Shown piece by piece: positions 1 through 11,729 of a stretch of 64,000 nt of DNA (the first letter of the stretch is position 1; each line of letters opens with the position of its first letter). Source of the DNA: Heloderma charlesbogerti (Eukaryota > Chordata > Lepidosauria > Squamata > Helodermatidae). The notes below the pieces were generated by a model that was not told the DNA's origin, did not search any database, and saw only the letters and a list, made by a program, of their open reading frames with translations. The stretch spans positions 496,001-560,000 of the forward strand of contig JANEZZ010000478.1 in NCBI GenBank assembly GCA_026122225.1, in the 5' to 3' direction. The position numbers and the translations under genes are program-made.

Positions 1-388
1 ATTTGTTTACATTGAAACTAAGCTCCTTCAAAGCCATCAGTTTTGTAGGAATAGTTTATCACCCAAGGTTAAAGGGCAATACAATAATACTACTATCTGT
101 AAAGTGTACTGTTTGTTGAGCATTTGGGAGTAGAAGAGAATGCTTCAAGGGGTAAATGCCAGCACTTTTCACTGCAGTTGTGTATGACCTTCAGTAACTT
201 AGACACTAAATCTTACACATTCTAGTTACATACCAACATTCACTTGTCCTCTTACTACAAATCACATTGATAACTTGTACCTCAATATAAATACTGACCT
301 GCCAGCCAGTCAAGCTAAACAGCACAACTGCAAATAGAAAACCATTTTTCAAGTATGGTAGTCCAACTGCAGCCATAGGCATCTTTAG

Positions 389-391
<3 letters not shown>

Positions 392-426
<35 letters not shown>

Positions 427-450
427 TCTCTCTCTCACACACACACACAT
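392..450. repeat. (CT)n/(CA)n microsatellite
   Basis: A run of CT dinucleotides, interrupted once by an A, passes directly into CA dinucleotides. Compound microsatellite in the intron. Confidence 0.95.
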
Positions 451-768
451 TCTGCTTTAAAAGAATGAGAATTGCCTGTGCCCTGAGCAAAGACTAAGAA
501 AACTGTTTCTTGCTGGATTAGTTTAACACTCTGCAGCAAAATAACAAAGACAAGTTTCAACACTGTGGGAACAAACTCACCTTGTACCTTCTTGCTGCAA
601 AAAACATCTACCAAACCCTATTTTCCCTGTCCCACATACATCAAGACATACATCATGGCAGATTATGTTTAGTATGTGATATCACTTTCAGTTGATCCTT
701 TAATCTTTGCAGACAATTTAAGGGACATGAGGACTTTAAAAACTACAGAAGTCACCAGGTTGGGAGCC

Positions 769-783
769 GGGGGGGGGGGGGGG
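769..783. repeat. poly-G tract
   Basis: Fifteen consecutive G on the plus strand. Such tracts are length-variable and prone to assembly error; no function is inferred. Confidence 0.9.
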
Positions 784-1000
784 ACTTGATTTGGAATGAC
801 TACTGAGACGACATGCATTTTCATATACTACAGTAAGATCTGGAAAAGGCTCCCCACTCCCACCCCTTCAATCACATCTTTGAATCAGCAGTACTTAATT
901 TGTATGTATCATGCCTTCATAGAATCTTCCCACATAGGGTTATATAGGGACATTTAGTATGTCAGACCTTTCCAAGACACTTCTTAAACTCAAAAAAAAC

Positions 1001-1257
1001 TATTTATTTATTTATTTATTTATTTATTGCATTTATATCCCACCTTTTTTCCTCTTGCAAGGAACCCAAGGCAGCTTACATTATCCTCCTCCTCTCCATT
1101 TTATCCTCACAACAACAACCCTATGAGGTAGGTTGGGCTGAGAGTGTGTGACTGGCCCAAAGTCACCCAGTGAGCTTCCATGGCCGAGTGGGGACTAGAA
1201 CCCAGATCTCCCAGCTCCCAGTCGAACACCCTTGCCTCTACACCACACTGGCTCTCT
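1001..1257 (-). mobile_element. tRNA-derived SINE, full length
   Basis: On the minus strand it starts with GAGCCAGTGTGGTGTAG, carries a pol III B-box-like GGGTTCTAGTCC, then a conserved body (TTTGGGCCAGTCAC, GTGAGGATAAAATGGAG, CTGCCTTGGGTTCCTTG) and ends in an (AATA)n tail, seen here as TTTA repeats at 1001..1028. The same unit recurs at 35402 and 57597. The head is tRNA-like and the body resembles SINEs abundant in lizards. Insertion borders are approximate because no clear target duplication was found. Confidence 0.85.
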
Positions 1258-1261
1258 AATT

Positions 1262-1312
1262 TATGCCATTTTACTTAAAATGGCATAAATCTATGCCATT
1301 TTACTTAAAATG
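1262..1312. repeat. Tandem copy of a short palindrome
   Basis: The motif TATGCCATTTTACTTAAAAT occurs twice in direct orientation about 30 bp apart. The first copy continues into its own inverted complement (TATGCCATTTT / AAAATGGCATA around CTT). It abuts the 5' end of the SINE, so it may have arisen at the insertion site. Confidence 0.8.
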
Positions 1313-3329
1313 AAATTTGGTCTCAGAATACAGCCAATAGTGTTTTGAGACTGTAAATAACTTTCTTCTATGCCATCCTTGCAAACCGTTTTCTATTACT
1401 TTATATCATCAAGAAATTCTTCTTGATGTAAAAAGGGTTTTATAACACTACTTAATCTTAGGCAACCAACTAAAACACAGAAAGCAATTACAAGCAGCTT
1501 TTATATAGTAATATTGATCACTGTATGAATAAGAAAAACAGTCTAAATTAATACCATATTTGATAGAACAGGAATTTGGCACTGCTCTGGAACTGATCAT
1601 CAACTTCAAAGTTTAAATGCACATTTTTTATTCCATTTAGGCTGTAAGTATTACCTAAATCCCACCTAGAAAGCAGTATTCCATAGATCTTCCTCAGTTC
1701 GCATTTCCTAGAGTTAGAGAGAGAGAGAGAGATGCTCCTGATGGTCAGCATAATTCTGTGACTGTAGTTGAAATATTTTAGGTTTACTGCTTCTTAAATA
1801 GATTTGTAGTGGTAAACTAGATAAGCATTCACTAGCTTGCAGTTTTCATTTCTCCTTCTTTCCCATGATAATTGAAAATGTTCTAATTAACTGACCTACT
1901 GCACAGAATAATCAATAATTTCAGTTTACACATGCCAGTTAATTTCTGAATTCAAGAAGTATTTATGTCTTTAGCTTTTAGATAAATTAAGCTAACCTGT
2001 ACTTTAAAATGTCATTTAACCAATGCAAGCTTAATACTCAGCACCTACCCTCCCAATTAAAAGAACAGAAAAATACATAGCCAGCAATTTAAGTGCCGCT
2101 AACATTCTCTAATGTCATTAAGACACAATTATGTTCATATCAACAAAGAGCTTGTTTAGTAATATTTTGAACTACAATCCAACTTTAGCCAATTTAAATT
2201 GGCAAAGAGCACTAAATCCTCGGTCTGTGTCCCTAGACAACCTAGAATCTTCCCTAGATAGTTCTGTGCGCACAGATACAAAGGTTTTCAGATTCTTAGG
2301 TATGATCACCACACTTTTAAGCATCCAAACAACCAGATGCACAGCCCTGGGAATGTATGTTACTTAGTACCATGTCAATATCCTCTACTGCCATGACACA
2401 TATGTTAACAAAGCAGAATGTATTGTCCAGCAGTATCAAATTTTATTTCTAAAGCTTTCATATTGTTTTTCCATAAAAATGTGCAAAGCAATGTATAATC
2501 GATCATTAAAACCACTCTTTATGGCCTTTAAAACACCAATAATACTCTACGATGTAATTAATGATTTCGTTAAATACTTAGAAGAAAGGAAAGCACGCCT
2601 TAAAACTGGGAAATTCTTTCTGTCTAAATTGCTGAAGTGTTAATCTTTTACTGCTAAGAATGAGACATTGAAGCTGGCATTCAACTTTTGTAAAACTGAA
2701 AGAAGCAAATTACGCGTTTATCCTACTGGTAACCCCCTAACTATAGCAGGTGCAGCACACAACAAAGTAGAATGAAGAGCAACTAATTGACTTAAGTGCA
2801 GACAGATTACGTCCAAAGGCAAATGCTTGTGCTTCGCAAAGCCAAAGTGGATCCATCTCCTGCCTATGCCTGTGAAAGTCTGAGACATCCTTTCTGGCAA
2901 TCGTTATGCTGCTCTCCCTCTCGCATTTGTCCCCATACCCCCTCTCCAAATACTCAAACATGAGAGAATAATATATTTGAAGTCACAGTTGAGTTCTGTT
3001 TGTTGACAACAGTGTAACCTAATGGACATATGAAGGCAGAACTGTTGAGGTACCATTTGCAAGATCCACAGCAGTCTTACTTTGGGCTTTTAAGACACTG
3101 TGGTGTCAAATTACTCCCACTTACGAGAATTCAAGAAGTGTCCCATCAATACAAAGCCACTCCACTGAAAGGCAGTTCACCCTAACCCAGGGGATCCATT
3201 CACTTTCCACACGGGGAGGGGCTGATGAAAAGCTGTCAAAGTAAATCTATGCTCACTTTTTGGATGGTTTAACGTCAATGGAGCATGCAAACACCCCAGG
3301 ACAGCTCATAAGCTCAGCCAAGCATGCTG

Positions 3330-3470
3330 TTCTCCCTAATATATTTTAATTATGCATCTGCTTTAATTGTAATCAGATTAAGTCACCGGAAAAAGGCACA
3401 AATTGGAATTTTCTCTAATTGCTAATGAGGCTTTTCTGCAATTTTCTAAACACTGATCCATTTAAGGAAA
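3330..3470. promoter_or_regulatory. Candidate conserved non-coding element in intron 1
   Basis: This AT-rich, non-repetitive stretch contains several homeodomain- or POU-like motifs close together: TTAATTATGCAT, TTTAATTGTAATCAGATTA and CTCTAATTGCTAATGAGG. It lies about 1.5 kb downstream of TMTC2 exon 1. It resembles the composition of vertebrate conserved enhancers, but this is an impression only; no alignment was possible. Confidence 0.3.
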
Positions 3471-4918
3471 GGTACAGACACCAACAAAACTGTGACATTT
3501 TCTAGAAATCAATGCAGTTTCTTCAACAACACAGTTCAGCTCTCATTAGCTGCCCAAACTCAAAAGAGACAAATTCAAGTCCTTGGGGCTTCATCTTTGC
3601 TAATCAGCATAAAGGAATGTTGAATATACAGACCAAGGAGCACAACAGAAATGCTTTCAGAAAAGCTGCTCAGCAGATCTTTAGAGAACAATGCACGCGC
3701 GGGCACATAAGCGTTCAAACACAGACAGTCTCTAATTCTCAAGTAAGTACTGCCCCTGTGAGTAAAATTAAAGCAGAGGCTTCCCATTCCAGGGCTTAAT
3801 GTGAATCAAAGCTCAATGCATTACAAGTTTTCCAAACTCAGAGGTCCTCCTATGAGAACGCTAAACAAGAGCATGAGCAAAGTGCCTTCCCCTCACCCAC
3901 AAAGAACTTTGACACATCTCTGAAATGTAGAGGTAAAGGCTTCCAAGTTAGAAAGCCCAATTTCTAACAAGGTTTGAGCTTCGACACCGTCCTCTTCCGA
4001 TTTTAAAGGCACCCCCATTCCCTTTATACACTTACTACACCTTGCCTATATGAAAGTTTAAGGAAGTGGCAAACTCTCCGGAAACAAGAGGGACAAGAGA
4101 AACACGGGAAATCTGCCCAGGAAAGTAATCACTTGTGTGCGGATGGAGGGGAAGCGTTTTTCCATCTCAAACCAGGCGTAACATCATTTAATGTGCCGCT
4201 ATGAGGCTGTGGATTGGGGAAAAAGAAAAAGTGTAACATCTTTCGGGGTGGGGAGGGGCAGAACACACGTGTTCATGGAATGATTCCCCACAAAGCAGCG
4301 ATCTGCCTTCCCCAAAACTTGTGCAAGTGCGACAAGAACAACAAAAAGTGGGAAAGGAGATATCGGGAGAGAGAATGAAAAATAAGAGGTTTATTACAGT
4401 TAAGCCTCGGCTACGCTCCCTGCCCGCCTGCTCAGCTGTTTGCCTATTACTGGCGTGGCCGCGCTCCTTTCCTAATTCGAGCAAACTAACTTGACAGCAG
4501 AGGTCCCTCTACAGAGCTTGCAACGTCCTGAATTTACCACGGGGAGCGGGGGGAGGTAAAGCGAGATTAAATCTATACAGCACGAAGATGGGAAAGTGGG
4601 GGGGTGGGGGGGATCATCGGATCAACGCTTCCTCCGCAGGCGGGAGGGAGAGAGAAGAGGCGCGATTACGGAGGTAAAAGGGGAATCCGCGGCAGGAAAG
4701 CGCTGGGGAGGGGGCTCCCCCGGCGCCACGTGAGGCCACCGGCGCAGCATGCGCCGCCACGACTTAACTTCTCCCTTTCCCCACACTCGCACTCGCACAC
4801 GCACGCCCCAAGGGCTCCCTGCAGCAGGAGGCGACCGCAGCGTCCGGCTGCCTGAGCGCCCGCGCGCCGGCTGGCCGGCGCCGCCTCCGACCTCCGCCTC
4901 CGACCTCCGCCCGCCTAC

Positions 4919-5001
4919 CTGTCATCGTAGCAGAAATCCGCGCCGAGGGTGTTGAGGTGCAGGGCGAGCCCCAGGGCGCTGCTCACCAACTCCGCGATCA
5001 T
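4919..5001 (-). CDS. TMTC2: TMTC2 coding exon 1 (N-terminus)
   Basis: This encodes the first 27 residues plus two bases of codon 28 of transmembrane O-mannosyltransferase targeting cadherins 2, an ER multipass protein of the TMTC family that has C-terminal TPR repeats and supports O-mannosylation of cadherins. The visible peptide starts MIAELVSSALGLAL and ends DFCYDD, matching the known TMTC2 start and forming the signal-anchor or first membrane segment. The exon ends ...GATGACAG followed by GTAGGC, a good donor; the split codon (AG plus one base) fits the Ser expected after YDD. The start ATG has G at -3. Histidine at residue 15 and glycine at residue 20 differ from the mammalian protein as I recall it (Tyr and Ser). 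The frame stays open upstream to another ATG at 5172, which would add 57 low-complexity residues; I prefer 5001 because it gives the conserved N-terminus. The remaining exons lie beyond position 1. Confidence 0.93.
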
Positions 5002-5005
5002 CGCT

Positions 5006-5023
5006 CCGCCGCCGCCGCCGCCG
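5006..5023 (-). repeat. (CGG)6 tract just upstream of the TMTC2 ATG
   Basis: Six CGG triplets on the coding strand lie four bases upstream of the start codon, in the presumed 5' UTR. In the TMTC2 frame they would read as glycine. Confidence 0.9.
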
Positions 5024-5690
5024 CCCTCCCCTGTCCCTCTGCCGCCGCCCCGCCGCGCCGCGCATCCGCCGCGCGCCTTGCCTGCCTGCCTGCCGCCCGC
5101 TCCGCCTCGCCCCACGTTCGCGGCCGCGGGTCGCTCGCTCAGCGCCTGCGAGCGCCCAGCATCCTCGCCCACCCCACTTGGCCGGGCGGGCGGGCGGCGA
5201 GCGAGCGCGCGGCGGGAGGCGGCGGCGGCAGCGCCGGCAGCTTTGTGTTGTTCCGTCCGCTCGCTCGCCCGCTCCCTTTACCCCATGGCCGGCCGCGCTG
5301 GGCACCGCCGGAGAGCAGCTGCCGCTCTGCGAGGCGCTCGGCCGGAGCGAGCCCAGCTGCTGGCCGCTCACTCCGCCCCCCGCAGCCGCGCTGCCCCGAG
5401 GCCCCTCCGCGGCTGAACTGAGCGCGCCGCTGCCGAGGCTCGGAGAGCGCCCGCGTGGGGCTCTCCGAGCTCCCAGCGCGCGTGCGCGCGTGCCATCCCT
5501 CCCCCCCCCGGCCCGCCCCTGCCTCCGCCCCGGCTCCCCCCCGGCCCGCCCTCCTTCCTTCCCTCCCTCGCCCTCAGCTCCGCTCGCGCCTGTTGTCTCG
5601 CCGGCCTCTTCCCCCCCGCGCTGGCTGGATGGCTGGCTTGCTTGCACACAGGAACCCCCTGAAACAAATAGGCTGCTGCTGCTGCAAGAG

Positions 5691-5735
5691 GAGGGAGAGA
5701 GAGAGCGCGCGCGAGAGAGAGAGAGAGAGAGAGCG
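5691..5735. repeat. (GA)n/(GC)n microsatellite in the CpG island
   Basis: GA dinucleotides interrupted by a short GC run. It lies in the upstream edge of the CpG island. Confidence 0.9.
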
Positions 5736-5870
5736 AGCCCGGGGCTGGGAAAAGGCGGAGGGGGAAGAAGAGGTCAAGTCGCGGGAGGGGCAGCGGGAGC
5801 GGCTCCGCGTCCGCGGCTGGCGCCGGCCCCCCATCCCTCCCCGAAGCAAGTCAGGTGGAAACTCCTCAGC

Positions 5871-7500
5871 GCGCCGGAGAAGGATGATGTCGAGCCATTT
5901 GTGTGGGGGTTGAAAGCCGGCATTGCCTTGTGCTTGTCTGCCTGCCTGCTGTACAGACCGCTAGGACACCCCTCTCTGCGTGCGTGTGCGTGTGCCACAT
6001 ATGCAGGCAAGCTGAGGAGCCAGCTTGGCTTGTTTGTGAGAAACTTGAAGGCACGTTTAAAAACAAACAGAAGCGACTCGCTGTAAATGCTGAGGGCTTT
6101 TCAGTAATTTTGTTCTTGAAGAACCCGGGCCTGGCCCAGAGTCCGTGTGTGTGTGTGTGTGTGTTCTAGAATGAAAAAGAAATACCTGAATATCTGAATG
6201 GGAGGTTTTCCTCTAGAGCGGGATGGAGACAATGCGTTAGCAGCCCTTCAGCAGTTCTCCCGTGAGGTTTCCCGGCCTTGGGTTATGGCGGGGTGGTACT
6301 CAGGCTGGTTGAGGGATTGATTGATTGACTCATGGCGTCTGTGTGGCATCCCGTACTGTAAAAGTTTCCTGGGTGGCTTGCCAGGAGCAAAGAGAAGAAG
6401 AATTTAATTACAAAATAGAATCATCAAATCCGAGGGAAAATACCCCCCCTGCAAAAAATGACAGCAACAAAACTCGTAGCATCCCAAAATTAAATGCACA
6501 GATTTGCAGTGCAATTATTGAAAAGGGGCTAAAAAGCCACCATTTTGGAAGAGTTCCCTCGGCCCCTCCCAAGCCTTTCCTCCATTTTATGTCAGCCACC
6601 TGCAACGAAAGTGTTTCTTCGAGTGGCGCACAGCACGAAGCGCGCTGGCCTGCAAGAACACTGCCTGCCCAGCTGCATGCGAGAAATCCAGAAGCTTATA
6701 ACAAGTGACTTCCCCGCACCCTCTATTATTATTTAACACAATCCTCTCCAGACTCACCAGGCATTAGGCACATTATGGCCTTTTCCCAGGAGTGCCTAGA
6801 GTGCTCTTGTGAAGCCTGCTTTTGAATGTCACCAATTTCCCCTGCTGCTTTCAGTTAGTTCCAATGGCCTCAGTGTGTCAGTACCAATCGTGGTAATTTC
6901 AGAACTGGGGGTGTGATGTATTATGTGTGAAATATTAAAGCACTGAGAGAGTCTTATTCAACCCTCAATGGATTGCACTGATTTCTTGAGAGCTACTGTG
7001 TGTTAAATGTATCTGGTCTTCAGCTTGCAAAGGATGTTAATTTACTCCAGCCTAATCTAGCTCTAGGTTCTCCTCTCTGATATGCATAGCTAAAAAAAGA
7101 GCAGACATTATTTCCTCCACAAATCAACTGTGGATTAGTTGCTCAAAATTTTTGAATAATTTTTCTTCACTGATTGATTTAAAACCTGTTCCAGTGACCT
7201 TTCTACAGCGTGTTCAATGCGATATTCAGCAAAAGGAAAAACTACAAGAACCCAAAAGCATAGAAATCATTTACAATTACATAAAATGAAATGAAGCAAT
7301 AAATTATTGAAACTGAAGCATTTTGTGTCTGTCTAAACAGTCCCAGTTTCCACTTCTTAGCACAAACCTTGCACTAGGACAGATGGGTTTCTACCTTGTC
7401 TGTCTGAACATGCACAGATCTGCTAGTGCAACTAGTTCGGAGTTGGACATGCCCACTGCTACTGAATTGTGTATTTATTGGCTTGGATTTTGTATTCAAA
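5871..7500. other. Unique upstream flank, no gene seen
   Basis: Just upstream of the TMTC2 promoter. It holds a (GT)n run at 6144..6164 and otherwise unique-looking DNA. No reading frame resembles a known protein. Proximal regulatory elements are plausible but none can be pinned down. Confidence 0.6.
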
Positions 7501-7507
7501 TGTGCTC

Positions 7508-7605
7508 TACATCAGCCTTCCCCAGGATCATTCATCCTGCTAACTGGGGATGATGGAAGTTGTAGTCTAACACATCTGGAGGGCATCAGATTGGGAAAGG
7601 ATACT
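7508..7605. mobile_element. Fragment of a palindromic MITE (CAGGGGT... type)
   Basis: Contains GGAAGTTGTAGTCTAACA and CATCTGGAGGGCA, the second half of the palindromic element seen more completely at 28554..28690 and 25846..25969. Partial copy, borders uncertain. Confidence 0.6.
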
Positions 7606-7702
7606 TTACATAGTTATGTGACACATCCACTTTATCTTGCATTGGCTGGCCTTTTGACTTTACTTTGATTTTTTTTCACTATACCTCTGTATTCAGTGAT
7701 AG

Positions 7703-8000
7703 CAGGGCTGGCCCTCCTCTGAGGCAGGGTGAATCCCCTACTCAGGCAGCGGACCAGCACCACACTGGCCCCTCTCCCAGCTTTGGCAAATGCTACAGTG
7801 AGCATGCAGCAAGCAAGCAGGGCCCTTTGGAGGGACAGCCCCATCTCCTGGTCTGAGCCCTCTCTCAAAGCGAAAGATGAGGCTAGCAGGCTTTCTGGAG
7901 AGGCTGCCCACTCGCCTGCCCAGCTCAACCTTCCCCGGGGCACTGGCAAAATACAACCTCCTGGGGAACAGGCTCCCCCCACCTTGCCCTGCAATTGCTA
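7703..8000. mobile_element. hAT-like element fragment, CAGGGCTGGCCC terminus
   Basis: Starts CAGGGCTGGCCCTCCTCTGA and continues with CTGAGGCAGGGTGA and CTCAGGCAGC, matching the start of the complete element at 14447..14707. No matching 3' terminus was found, so the right border is approximate. Reading frames here are fortuitous. Confidence 0.5.
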
Positions 8001-8099
8001 AGCCAGATGCATAAGAAATAAGTGGAGGAAGTGGTAGCTATGGCAATGGAAACTGCTGGCAAGTGTGCCAATGAGTAGCCCTGGCACACTGCTTTCCAT

Positions 8100-9680
8100 C
8101 CATCCTCAAGATAGCCTTCTCCTCAATCTAGTTGCTGTCCGGTGTTTCAAAGGCTTGGGCCAAATCCTGGTCCATTAGAACCAAAGGGAGTTTTGCTACT
8201 GCTCATGTTTATTTTTGTCACACAAGACTTTGATTATTCCTGTGGTATCTGACCATATATAGATAAGAAGTAGAAGGAGAGCTTTCCCCCTTAACAGCAG
8301 TTTAGCCAGGAGACAAGAAACACAGCAACACAGCTCTACCCATGTCCCAAGAGTTACAGCGTTGTTCAGTAGTAAAAGAATAAAGGACTGTGTTTTGGGC
8401 CACAAAACTGCATGGTGTCCGAATGAAGCAACTCTGTCCTCCCATTCGGAACAATGTGGTTTTACATCTCACACACATGGTTTAATAAAACACCAAGCAC
8501 TGTGATCACTTGTCTCTTTGCTGGTGAAACTTAGCTCAAAATATAAATTATTTGAGATCTTACATCCATCTCCCTCACTGCTAGTTTCTTGATAGGAAAA
8601 ACTCAGCTGTGCTCTTTCCTCTACAATTCAAGTAACATGCCAGTTTCATGAATGTTACTTGAATTGTAAGGGCAAAGACCATTATCAAGTCACTCCTAAC
8701 AAGTACACGTTTGTTCTAATTCTGCACATTCTCAGGGCAGAGGAGTTATTTGAATTGTTTAGAAATATTCTCCAGTCTTAAACAAAGAGGGGAAGTTGCC
8801 CAAGAGAGCCTCCAATATTCAGAATTGTCTTCTGGAACTATGAAAGGAAAGATGACTTCCAGATGTTTTAAAGTGTAGTAGGGTACCTATCCATCCTGGT
8901 AGTACCAGTAAAACCATGTTCTGGCAGGTAGCCAGTATTGGTGTTGGAAAAGCCAGTAAACCTTTTCAGATCGCACACACGCATACACACACACTAGAAA
9001 TCCCACCCCTGGACTCTAAATACTACATAGCCACGGGCAAGTATTTTTGAAATCAAAAGTTAGCAGCTCCACAATGCTGGGGGTACAGGTTGATACGACC
9101 TGTGTGTCATTCTGGAATGTGTTATACCCTGTTCATCCTCTTCCCCAAGGTTGGTAGTATAGATGCTTTAAAAAAGCAACAGCAGCATTTCAGTATAGAA
9201 TTTCTAGTTTTCTTTCTCCTCCGTTATCTGCACCAAAAAGCAAACAAACAAGAACCTGAAAATCCTTGATTCCAGATGCCAATTTCTCCTGCCAAGCTGC
9301 TCAGTAGCTATGTTGGCAGAAGGGTCAATCTAACGCAGAACAGAAAGATGAGGAAGCAAGTCCCTTCCCCACTTCCCCTTACTTGCAAGCCCATATGCAC
9401 TCATAATATCTAAAACCTCTAAGCCAATATGCTACATGTTCTCAGATGGAATGGGAGAGTACATGAAATGTGTGGTGGACCGTACATATTTCTGGAAGTT
9501 CTGGGAAGGTGTCTCCTTCCAGAAACCAGCTGTGATGAAAGGACTAGAAGACTTTCTCTAATCCTCTTGGACAAACTGAACAGCCAACTGATTGTCCTCA
9601 CCTGGGCAGTATGTAGTTCATAGACCTATAGTTTACCACTAATTAATGTTATCATCTCTTCCAGAGAAACAACTTACCAA
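8100..9680. other. Intergenic, no gene or clear repeat
   Basis: AT-rich to mixed DNA with a short CA run near 8975. No frame, RNA gene or recognisable transposon was seen. Confidence 0.5.
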
Positions 9681-9689
9681 ATTACTTTA

Positions 9690-10138
9690 GGGAACAATCC
9701 TATCTAGACAGGCAGCCACCTCTGAATTTGTCGGTGACTGCCTATCCAAAGCAGGGCAGGAGAAGCACGGAGGGGATCATTCCCTCCGCGCTTCTCCTGC
9801 CCTGCTTTTTTGCCTAGACAGCCAATTGCAGCTGTGTAGCCATGGAAGGACAGAGCAGGGAAGGAGGCTGCTGCACGACACATAGGATGTGTTGTACAGC
9901 CAGTTCTGCCCTCCCTGCCCTGAAACACCCCAGCCACACACCTTTCCAGCTGCTCTGCACTCCTCTTGCGAGCACAGAGGACGGGGCTGTTCCGCGCTGC
10001 CTTCGAGGCAGCATGGAAGTGGGGGGAGGTCGATTCTCCAAGAACTGACCTCGGAACGCGGGCTCCGAGATCGGTTCCCAGAAAACAACATATCCTATAG
10101 CCGTCTAGCTGCTGTCTAGTGGCCATAGGATTGCTCCC
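9690..10138. mobile_element. Harbinger-like MITE, 449 bp, TTA duplication
   Basis: Terminal inverted repeats GGGAACAATCCTATCTAGAC and the complement of CTGTCTAGTGGCCATAGGAT are flanked by TTA on both sides (9687..9689 and 10139..10141). Three-base TTA/TAA duplications are typical of PIF/Harbinger elements. Inside, 9748..9807 is a near-perfect hairpin (GCAGGGCAGGAGAAGC and complement). It shares termini with 27067, 52171 and 56311. No transposase coding; the 140-codon minus frame is an artefact. Confidence 0.8.
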
Positions 10139-10227
10139 TTAATGTGTAAGATTTCACATAAGACATTAAACATAATGAGACTAACATTAAAAATAATTTA
10201 TCTGGGTAAGGAAAAATATATATTTAG

Positions 10228-10425
10228 ACGGGCAATCCTATGTGCATTTTGTCTCTCCATCTAGGCTTCTCTTCTGTACTAGCAATAGCGTTGACTTTAT
10301 CAGTAACTTGTCACTAAGGTTGCAAGCTTAATGTTGCAAGCACTAAGGTTCTCTTACCTGAGAATATGCCCCATTGAGCTTAATGTGGCTTACATCCAAG
10401 GAGACATGTATAGGATTGCACTGTA
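10228..10425. mobile_element. Possible MITE with AATCCTATGTGCAT ends
   Basis: GGGCAATCCTATGTGCAT near 10230 and ATGTATAGGATTGCACTG near 10408 form inverted ends of a type common in squamate MITEs. Borders and duplication are not clear. Confidence 0.4.
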
Positions 10426-11395
10426 AAGCAGTGTTTTCTGAAAAATGACAGCATATGAAACTGTAAAGCAAGATTTTACACATAAGTTGAATTACTGTTG
10501 TTTTTAAGTCTGTAGAACCACAAGTGAAATAGGCCTGTTTCACCTGCTGTTCCACAGACTTTCTCTGACCAACAGAAGAAATAATTCCATGTGACAGAAA
10601 GAACAGCATGTGAAAGAAAACAAAGGTTTGGAAAATTGTGACTTTTGTGTTTATTAGCTGATTAGCTGATTAAAACAGATGAATGCATGCTATGAACTAG
10701 ACTGAGATGTACTTTAGCACTTCATCAGAAGATGTCAAGCTACTCAGTAGGTTGAGCGTTTGACATGTATGATAATTACAAGGTATAAGGAGACATAATT
10801 TAGGAGTTCACATGCATCACCACGTAGTCATTTTCAAAATAACTTTCATTCTATAAAATTAATGTTATCACAGACTATCAGAGGAAGGCAAGAGTAGGAG
10901 GGTTGTAAAACACATACTAATAACAGTAATTGTGGAGCTGAGATGAGAAGCATAACCTAAAAACTATTCAAGAGGTGCTGAAATATTGTCTAAATTTCTA
11001 TTTTAAAGGCACATCTGCATGTGGTGTTGCGGAAATCCTGATTCACATTGGACAAACAGATGTAGCACAAATGCAAAATATCTGATCACCAAATAAAAGC
11101 TGTGTTGGGAAGATAGATTTCTGGCAGCAGAGTAGAAACAACATGCATCTGTTACACTGTCAGATTTAGTAACCTGGGCAAGACTGTGAAGCTCTTCAAA
11201 TAATGATCGTGATGAATACATTATGAACTTCTCCATGGATCAGACTCTTCTATCAGATACAGCTGGGCTCGTTTTAGGAACCTGGTGGATGAGACATGGG
11301 CTCCCTGTACCACCAGGGTCAGAGGAAGAATTAGCCAGTTCACACTTCAGCCTATTATCTTGTCGCAGGCCTGGTAGTGACACAAGAGGCCCAAT

Positions 11396-11615
11396 CAGTG
11401 GAGGCTGGTGGCTCCAGTTTCGGAGGGGCGATGAATCTATTCTGGGTTTTAGTTAGAACCAGCCAGAACTCTGAAGGTGGTATTCAAGGTGCTGCACCCT
11501 GTCCCCAAAATTGGTTCAGCACCTTGGATAGCACCTTTAGAGCTCTGGCTGGTTCTAACTAAAACCCAGAATGGAATCACCACCCCTCCGAAACTGGAGC
11601 CACCAGCCTCCACTG
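11396..11615. mobile_element. Foldback hAT MITE, family M1, 220 bp
   Basis: Begins CAGTGGAGGCTGGTGGCTCC and ends with its inverted complement GGAGCCACCAGCCTCCACTG; almost the whole element folds on itself (CTGGGTTTTAGTTAGAACCAG and complement inside). It is flanked by GGCCCAAT and GGGCCAAT, an 8-bp target duplication with one mismatch, the length typical of hAT transposons. Sister copies lie at 20715, 39332 and 53726; this copy and 39332 form a longer subtype. Non-coding; frames within it are artefacts. Confidence 0.9.
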
Positions 11616-11729
11616 GGGCCAATATAGCACCATTTACTGATATAAAGGTCCCAGATCTTCTACATTCCTTCAATCTGGGCAACTTGCTACTGAGGAATGC
11701 CACCAGCTAAATCCTCTGTACCACCAAAC

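Larger units (their letters stand above)
1..4918 (-). other. TMTC2: TMTC2 intron 1, 5' part
   Basis: This is the sequence downstream of the exon 1 splice donor on the minus strand, so it is the beginning of the first TMTC2 intron; the acceptor lies outside the window. It holds short microsatellites, one tRNA-derived SINE (1001..1257), a small tandem palindrome (1262..1312) and an AT-rich stretch near 3330..3470 that may be regulatory. Between about 1320 and 3300 I see only AT-rich unique-looking DNA, and no reading frame there resembles a protein. The last 300 bases overlap the CpG island. Confidence 0.85.
4600..5870. promoter_or_regulatory. TMTC2: CpG island promoter of TMTC2
   Basis: This is the only long unique block with very high G+C and dense CpG, in an otherwise AT-rich window. 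It includes GGGCGG-type boxes (around 5183..5197 and 5510), a CACGTG E-box at 4727..4732, and no obvious TATA box. It spans the first coding exon and the presumed 5' UTR, which runs to higher coordinates because the gene is on the minus strand. The transcription start cannot be placed from sequence alone. Its chance open frames in both strands (up to about 300 codons) are proline, alanine, arginine and glycine rich and look spurious. Confidence 0.85.

Noticed and set aside
5178..6086. A 302-codon plus-strand open frame, and others on both strands, in the CpG island
   Set aside because: High G+C removes stop codons. The translations are Pro/Ala/Arg/Gly-rich without domains and overlap the TMTC2 5' UTR.
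9418..9623. A small conserved gene suggested by overlapping frames on both strands
   Set aside because: The translations show no motif or codon signal, and there are no splice sites or neighbours to support it.
9704..10126. A 140-codon minus-strand frame
   Set aside because: It lies entirely inside a Harbinger-like MITE with TTA duplications.
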